DNA of 64,000 nucleotides from an uncultured Poribacteria bacterium. GTDB lineage: Bacteria; Poribacteria; WGA-4E; WGA-3G. The stretch covers positions 3,649,200 to 3,713,199 of the forward strand of contig OX639973.1 of the NCBI GenBank assembly GCA_951828385.1, in the 5' to 3' direction. Under the pieces are notes generated by a model, which saw only the letters and a list, made by a program, of their open reading frames with translations, was not told the origin of the DNA and searched no databases. Below are positions 59,934 to 64,000 of the stretch, one piece after another. The position numbers and the translations under genes were made by a program. Position 1 is the stretch's first letter; the number at the start of each line of letters is the position of its first letter.

Positions 59934-60980
59934 TTATGGATGAATTAAGACTTTTGCGTAAAATTCACTTTTGTCTCGCATCCTATGTAACATGTCAGCA
60001 CTGTCAACTAACGGAACTTTGTGCGTTATTAGGGGCATGAGTGTTAACATGCCAGAAGCCATTGCTTGAAGAACAGTCCGCCAGTCATCATCGTTCCCCG
60101 CCGCGCTGTAATCGGAATTCCAAGTTCCGAAGACAGACACCTCACGCCGCATTAACTGCGATATAAGCACTGCAGGAAGCGTTACATCTGCAGCAGGGTT
60201 ACCGAGTAAAACGACACTACCGCCACGTCCAACACACTCAAGGGAGTTGCGATAGGTAGCAGGCACACCGGCAGCCTCAATACAAACGTGTGCACCCTTT
60301 CCATCCGTATGTGCGTTCACAACTTCAACCGGCTCTTCAGTCGTGGTGTTAAACACTTTATCAAAGCCGAGTTGTTTCGCGAGTTCAAGTTTCTCCGCAA
60401 CAATATCAAAAAGCAACACTGTTGTCGCGCCCATGATTCTTGCCCACTGCGCCGTCATTAATCCGATGGGGCCTGCCCCGAAGATAGCGACTGCCTTTCC
60501 AGCAAGCGATGTATGCACACGGCGAACTGCGTGAAGTGCGACTGCAGCAGGTTCTGTCATCGCTGCCTCTTCTAAAGTCACACCCGGTGGAACAGCGATC
60601 AAATTCTCTTTCGGGGCAACGATATACTCAGCAAATGCACCGTCGCTGCGTGAACCGAGATAATCATAGTCATGACATTGAACATATTTTCCGTGTTCAC
60701 ACGCTGCACAGGTACCACACCAAAGCAGGGGGAACACAACGACAGGATCACCCGGAGCAAAATCGTCAACACCGGGACCGCATGCGTCAACGATACCAGC
60801 GAATTCGTGTCCACAAACCGTTGGGAAACTATAAGTCCCTTTGACGAAAATTCTCGGAATATCAGAGCCGCAGACACCACAGAACCCAATGCGGACGCGG
60901 AAATTACCTTCAGCGAGAGGCGGTACCGGAATCTGCTCTAACCGTAAATCTCCAACGCCATGAAGTACCAGTGCTTCCAT
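59934..60980 (-). CDS. Zinc-dependent medium-chain dehydrogenase, second copy
   Basis: 348 residues. Catalytic zinc ligands in CGVCGSDIPR and CGHEFAG; structural Cys in CGTCAACEHGKYVQC; Rossmann motif GAGPIGLMT. Of the galactitol-1-phosphate/sorbitol dehydrogenase kind. It differs clearly from the neighbour at 58719 and is not a recent duplicate. A heptamer repeat lies just upstream of its start, so its promoter may include that element. Confidence 0.92.
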   Translation of the reverse strand: MEALVLHGVGDLRLEQIPVPPLAEGNFRVRIGFCGVCGSDIPRIFVKGTYSFPTVCGHEFAGIVDACGPGVDDFAPGDPVVVFPLLWCGTCAACEHGKYVQCHDYDYLGSRSDGAFAEYIVAPKENLIAVPPGVTLEEAAMTEPAAVALHAVRRVHTSLAGKAVAIFGAGPIGLMTAQWARIMGATTVLLFDIVAEKLELAKQLGFDKVFNTTTEEPVEVVNAHTDGKGAHVCIEAAGVPATYRNSLECVGRGGSVVLLGNPAADVTLPAVLISQLMRREVSVFGTWNSDYSAAGNDDDWRTVLQAMASGMLTLMPLITHKVPLVDSADMLHRMRDKSEFYAKVLIHP

Positions 60981-60988
60981 ATTTTAAT

Positions 60989-61080
60989 AGTTGTCAGTTA
61001 TCAGTCGTCAGTTATCAGTTAAAGAGAGGTTTTGATGCGTCAACGTCCTCTTTTAAACATCATCCGACAACTGGTAACTA
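60989..61080. repeat. Heptamer-based inverted repeat invading the 3' end of rpe
   Basis: Four and a half AGTTNTC-type units (AGTTGTC AGTTATC AGTCGTC AGTTATC AGTT, 60989-61020), then AAAGAGAGG pairing with CCTCTTTT, then GACAACTGGTAACT, the inverted heptamers (about 61066-61079). The last part encodes the end of rpe. Confidence 0.6.
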
Positions 61081-61796
61081 TCGTTTTTTCTCTTTGAGAG
61101 TCCGAGGGCAATAGCCTGTTGCATTTGTTGGACGTTCTCAGCGCGTGAACCGGATTTTTGGAAAACGCTACTCGTGCCACCGACCAAAATATCAGCACCT
61201 GCGGATACCATTTTAGGAATATTTTCAAAACTCACATTGCCATCAACTTCAATCGGTAAATCAACAGCGCGCGCATCCAAAAAAGTGCGACATTCCGCGA
61301 TTTTTCGGAGCGTCGCCGGGACTACTTTCTGCCCCGCAAAACCCGGATTTACCGTCATAATCAGCACAAAATCGAGTCGGTCAAGGACATAATCCAATGC
61401 GGAGAGCGGTGTTGCTGGATTCAGTGCTGTGCCAGCTTTGATGCCGTACGCTTGAATGAGAGATAACGTCCTATCCAGATGCGTTGCCGATTCAACATGA
61501 ACGGCTATCTGTTGAACGCCAATCTCCGCGACTGCATCCACAAAGAAATCGTTATTTTCCACCATGAGGTGAATGTCAAAAGCGCAGTCTGTTTTCGGGC
61601 GTAATTTTTCAATGAGGGCAAGTCCTATCGGCATATTCGGGACGAAATGTGCGTCCATTAAGTCGAAATGGAGCATATTAATCCCCGCAGCCTCTAATTC
61701 CCGAACATCGGTTTCCAAGTTGCATAAATCCGCGCACATCACCGATGGCGCAATGTGGATGTGTGGCTCTGAAGATGCCGTATTTGGCGTAGACAA
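61053..61796 (-). CDS. rpe: Ribulose-phosphate 3-epimerase
   Basis: 247 residues, about 20 longer than usual. Typical motifs: HIAPSVMCADLCNLETDVRE, MLHFDLMDAHFVPN (metal His/Asp), IHLMVENND, MTVNPGFAGQK, IEVDGNVSFENI and ADILVGGTSSVF. It interconverts ribulose 5-phosphate and xylulose 5-phosphate. The extra C-terminal residues (DSYQLSDDV) are encoded by an intergenic-type heptamer repeat. Confidence 0.94.
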   Translation of the reverse strand: MSTPNTASSEPHIHIAPSVMCADLCNLETDVRELEAAGINMLHFDLMDAHFVPNMPIGLALIEKLRPKTDCAFDIHLMVENNDFFVDAVAEIGVQQIAVHVESATHLDRTLSLIQAYGIKAGTALNPATPLSALDYVLDRLDFVLIMTVNPGFAGQKVVPATLRKIAECRTFLDARAVDLPIEVDGNVSFENIPKMVSAGADILVGGTSSVFQKSGSRAENVQQMQQAIALGLSKRKNDSYQLSDDV

Positions 61797-61899
61797 AATA
61801 GTACTTCCGTAATGTCAAGATTCCCGTGCTTATTCTAAAATTAAACCTTTAATAGTATAGCATAAAATCATGAATTTGTCAAATTTTGGCATGCGCAAG

Positions 61900-62937
61900 T
61901 CAGGCACGCGACAACACCTCACGAAGTTGCGAATCGAGGTCTGTGGGAGGATCAAAAGGGATGTCAATCGATTTGTGAGAGATCGCACTTTCATAGATGC
62001 CCAAAATCGCATTGAACTGGTGTAGTGCAAGTTTAAGATTCGTTTCGACAGGACAAGTATCGTCTTCAATCCAGTCAAACATCGCTTCCGTCAGACGTGC
62101 TTGTGCGAGGTCGTTGTTTTCACGCCATTCATCAGGAGTCGTTTGATGGTTTTCTATTTTTTCTTTCGAAAAGATTTTCCATCCACCGAATTCTTCAAAG
62201 CGTATATGACCGCTTGCGCCATAAGCAGCAACACGACAGTGTTTGTAGATGGCATCGTCGTCCATGATGCGTGGAGCGGTAAAACCGGTGTTCCAGAAGC
62301 CGTAAACACCGTTTTCAAAAAGCACCTGGCATGATGACGCATCCGGGGCTGGATAGGTGCTGTCAAGTGACGCAATACCGCTGACAGTGCCGAAGACTCG
62401 GACAATCGGAGAATCGTTATTCAGAGACATCGCCCAATCAATGATATGTGTCCCTTGGGCAGAGAGGTTCATACCACACGAGAAATCTAAAAACTGAATT
62501 TTTCCTAATTTACCACTTTGCACTACCTCCCGACAACTGATAAGCCCGGGGTGCCAGCGGTACTGTTTTCCAACGCCAAATTTTGTAGCCGTTCGCGCTT
62601 CCAATTCGCACAGCAAACGCCAATCTTCAACACCACAGGCGATCGGCTTTTCAACGAGGCACGCCGGCACACCCAGTTCTGATACCATTGGCATGAGTTC
62701 ACGCCACTGATCCGGCATGGTAATAAGATGAACAAGATCGGGTTTCTCTGTTCGGAGCATCTCCTCAGCATTTGCATAGCCGGTAACCCCGAAAGTCTCA
62801 GCAAATTTTTCGCGGCGGGCGGTATCTGACCGGTTCGCACACGCGACTAACTCGCCCCGCGATATGAGTTGATAAGCATTTGCGTGACCGTAGGCTCTAC
62901 TGCCACAGCCGATGATCGCACTCCGATATTTTGACAT
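61900..62937 (-). CDS. Gfo/Idh/MocA family oxidoreductase
   Basis: 345 residues from ATG 62937. N-terminal Rossmann fold with IIGCGSRAYGHANAYQ and the family motif VEKPIACG (about residue 95). The C-terminal domain has GVGKQYRWHPG and the sugar-binding region around GTHIIDWAMSLN. These enzymes oxidise or reduce sugars and inositols with NAD(P). The substrate is unknown. It lies in a cluster with rpe and two polyol-type dehydrogenases. Confidence 0.9.
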   Translation of the reverse strand: MSKYRSAIIGCGSRAYGHANAYQLISRGELVACANRSDTARREKFAETFGVTGYANAEEMLRTEKPDLVHLITMPDQWRELMPMVSELGVPACLVEKPIACGVEDWRLLCELEARTATKFGVGKQYRWHPGLISCREVVQSGKLGKIQFLDFSCGMNLSAQGTHIIDWAMSLNNDSPIVRVFGTVSGIASLDSTYPAPDASSCQVLFENGVYGFWNTGFTAPRIMDDDAIYKHCRVAAYGASGHIRFEEFGGWKIFSKEKIENHQTTPDEWRENNDLAQARLTEAMFDWIEDDTCPVETNLKLALHQFNAILGIYESAISHKSIDIPFDPPTDLDSQLREVLSRA

Positions 62938-63102
62938 TTTTTTAATTATGGGCTCCTGGGCTGCCTTCCACATCTAAAGTATACACCATTTTACTTTAAG
63001 GTGCAGGAGAGGTCAAGAGAAAAAATATGTGCAACTTTGGGGCAAATCTGTTAAAATAAAACAGAGCAACGAATAAACAATACTGCAAGGAGGTCAACGG
63101 AT

Positions 63103-63861
63103 ATGATAAGGCTAACTGTTTTAATGCTCCTATTGAGCATTTTTGCTTATTTTGGAATTGTCAGTGCCAGTGCTGACGCGGTAGGAGTCTGGCTGTTTGA
63201 TGAAGGTGCCGGCAAAATCGTTAAAGATGTATCAGGTAACGGACATCATGGCGAAATCGTTGGCGAGGTCGCATGGGCTGATGGAAAATTTGAGAACGCT
63301 CTCGAATTTGACGGGGGTCATGTCCTCGTGCCGCATGCGGATGTCATGAACCTCAGACAGTGGACAATGACCGCATGGATAAAAGTCCCTAAGATCGTCG
63401 ATCCATATCAAATTATTCTTGGTAAAGAGGCGTGGCCGGATCGAAACTATACAATGTGGATTCGTCCTGGCGTGATGACTTTCGGGTTCACGCTCCCCGG
63501 CGGCGCGCAAGACCTACAAGTGGGCAGTAAAGAGGTCACGGATAATCAATGGCACTTTGTCGCCGGTGTGTATGACGAGAAGAACCTGATCCCTTATGTT
63601 GACGGTGAACAATTTAATCCACGGGGTGCTGCTGGTAAACCTGCTACGAACAATGCACCATTCATAATAGGGGCACAGGGACCCGATGGGAAAAATGGAC
63701 CGTTGAGGGGCATCATTGACGAGGTTGCCGTCTACAATACGGCATTAGATGAAGATGAGATCGCTGAAGTCATGGAAGGGCTCTCAAAGCAATTTCAAGC
63801 GGTGGAAGCAGCAGAGAAGTTAGCGGTAACATGGGGACATCTTAAAGAGAGCGGCAAGTAA
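63103..63861 (+). CDS. Secreted LamG-domain protein with C-terminal TTW-LK-type signature
   Basis: 252 residues. Signal peptide about 1-25 (TVLMLLLSIFAYFGIVSASA). One LamG/concanavalin-like domain: VGVWLFDEGAGKIVKDVSGN, WTMTAWIKVPK, NQWHFVAGVYDEKNLIPYVD, GIIDEVAVYNTALDEDEI. Ends FQAVEAAEKLAVTWGHLKES plus GK, like the tails of the proteins at 7008-7808 and 27171-27785. AAGGAGGT stands before the ATG. Expected to bind extracellular glycans. No catalytic domain. Confidence 0.9.
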   Translation: MIRLTVLMLLLSIFAYFGIVSASADAVGVWLFDEGAGKIVKDVSGNGHHGEIVGEVAWADGKFENALEFDGGHVLVPHADVMNLRQWTMTAWIKVPKIVDPYQIILGKEAWPDRNYTMWIRPGVMTFGFTLPGGAQDLQVGSKEVTDNQWHFVAGVYDEKNLIPYVDGEQFNPRGAAGKPATNNAPFIIGAQGPDGKNGPLRGIIDEVAVYNTALDEDEIAEVMEGLSKQFQAVEAAEKLAVTWGHLKESGK

Positions 63862-63892
63862 TACAGTGGCGTTTCAAAATTTATGTAAACAT

Positions 63893-63979
63893 AAAGTCCC
63901 AATTTCTCGTTTCTTGTCAAGATTCCGAATCGCGGTTGATACACCGCGCCGACAAAATGCGAGTTAATTGGGACATTTT
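63893..63979 (+). terminator. Nested long hairpin at the right edge
   Basis: GTCCCAATT (63896-63904) pairs with AATTGGGAC (63966-63974), CTCG with CGAG inside it, then TTGTC with GACAA, then CGCGG with CCGCG. Five T residues follow. It could terminate the LamG gene, but its size (about 80 bases) and nesting also fit a MITE-type element. Confidence 0.5.
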
Positions 63980-64000
63980 TAGTAGATTGGACAATTCATA

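Overview
The window looks like a chromosomal segment of an uncultured bacterium of the Candidatus Poribacteria type (sponge-associated and marine lineages). This is an inference from the gene mix: secreted LamG proteins, several phytanoyl-CoA dioxygenase-like oxygenases, enolase-superfamily dehydratases, zinc-dependent medium-chain dehydrogenases, Gfo/Idh/MocA oxidoreductase, a Tm-1-like (UPF0261) protein, a CBM9-like/DUF5916 surface protein, ECF sigma factors with long C-terminal extensions, and many small intergenic inverted repeats. Base composition is moderate except for an AT-rich island at 50.4-52.0 kb. No rRNA, CRISPR array or prophage was seen; there is one tRNA (Arg-CCT).

Layout. 0-2.5 kb: the tail of a sigma-54 activator, then a sigma-54 (-24/-12) promoter preceded by three phased palindromes and driving two exported proteins, followed by gene debris. 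2.5-9.5 kb: an EF-G paralogue, a small gene pair whose first member carries an internal stop, an operon of enolase-superfamily enzyme, LamG protein and aldehyde dehydrogenase, and a GspG pseudopilin. 9.5-18.7 kb: Tm-1-like protein with a PhyH oxygenase, a sigma region 4-like protein, a TolB-like propeller, a broken secreted-protein gene, a second PhyH oxygenase, and a membrane SpoIIE-type phosphatase coupled to an acetyltransferase. 18.8-24.4 kb: a tight operon of two different DUF488 proteins and a RecQ helicase with an unusual N-terminal domain, facing an AAA ATPase fused to a PD-(D/E)XK nuclease. 24.4-27.8 kb: mnmA, a repeat-rich membrane protein and miaA, then a secreted protein. 27.8-29.8 kb: MITE-like palindromes, an mnmA-like gene scrap and a TnpB-only IS200/IS605-type element. 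29.9-40 kb: a second enolase-superfamily enzyme, two paralogous HEAT-repeat lipoproteins, a large M14 peptidase, a Uma2 nuclease and a GH32-like enzyme. 40.3-48.2 kb: ECF sigma factor with C-terminal extension, an FtsX scrap, a heterodimeric ABC exporter and the CBM9/DUF5916 protein. 48.4-52.4 kb: a secreted protein, an IS630-family element and three unrecognised AT-rich genes. 52.4-58.7 kb: secD, secF, an unknown gene and a sigma-54 activator in series, tRNA-Arg and apt. 58.7-64 kb: two sugar-alcohol-type dehydrogenases, rpe, an oxidoreductase and a LamG protein.

Together the catabolic genes suggest turnover of sugars, sugar acids and other polyols, with export functions (SecDF, T2SS pseudopilin, ABC exporter) serving a large secretome. 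Three secreted proteins, in different parts of the window, share a short C-terminal signature. The best candidates for an undescribed system are the DUF488-DUF488-RecQ operon with its neighbouring ATPase-nuclease, and the shared C-terminal signature. Functions assigned from sequence motifs alone are given as such.
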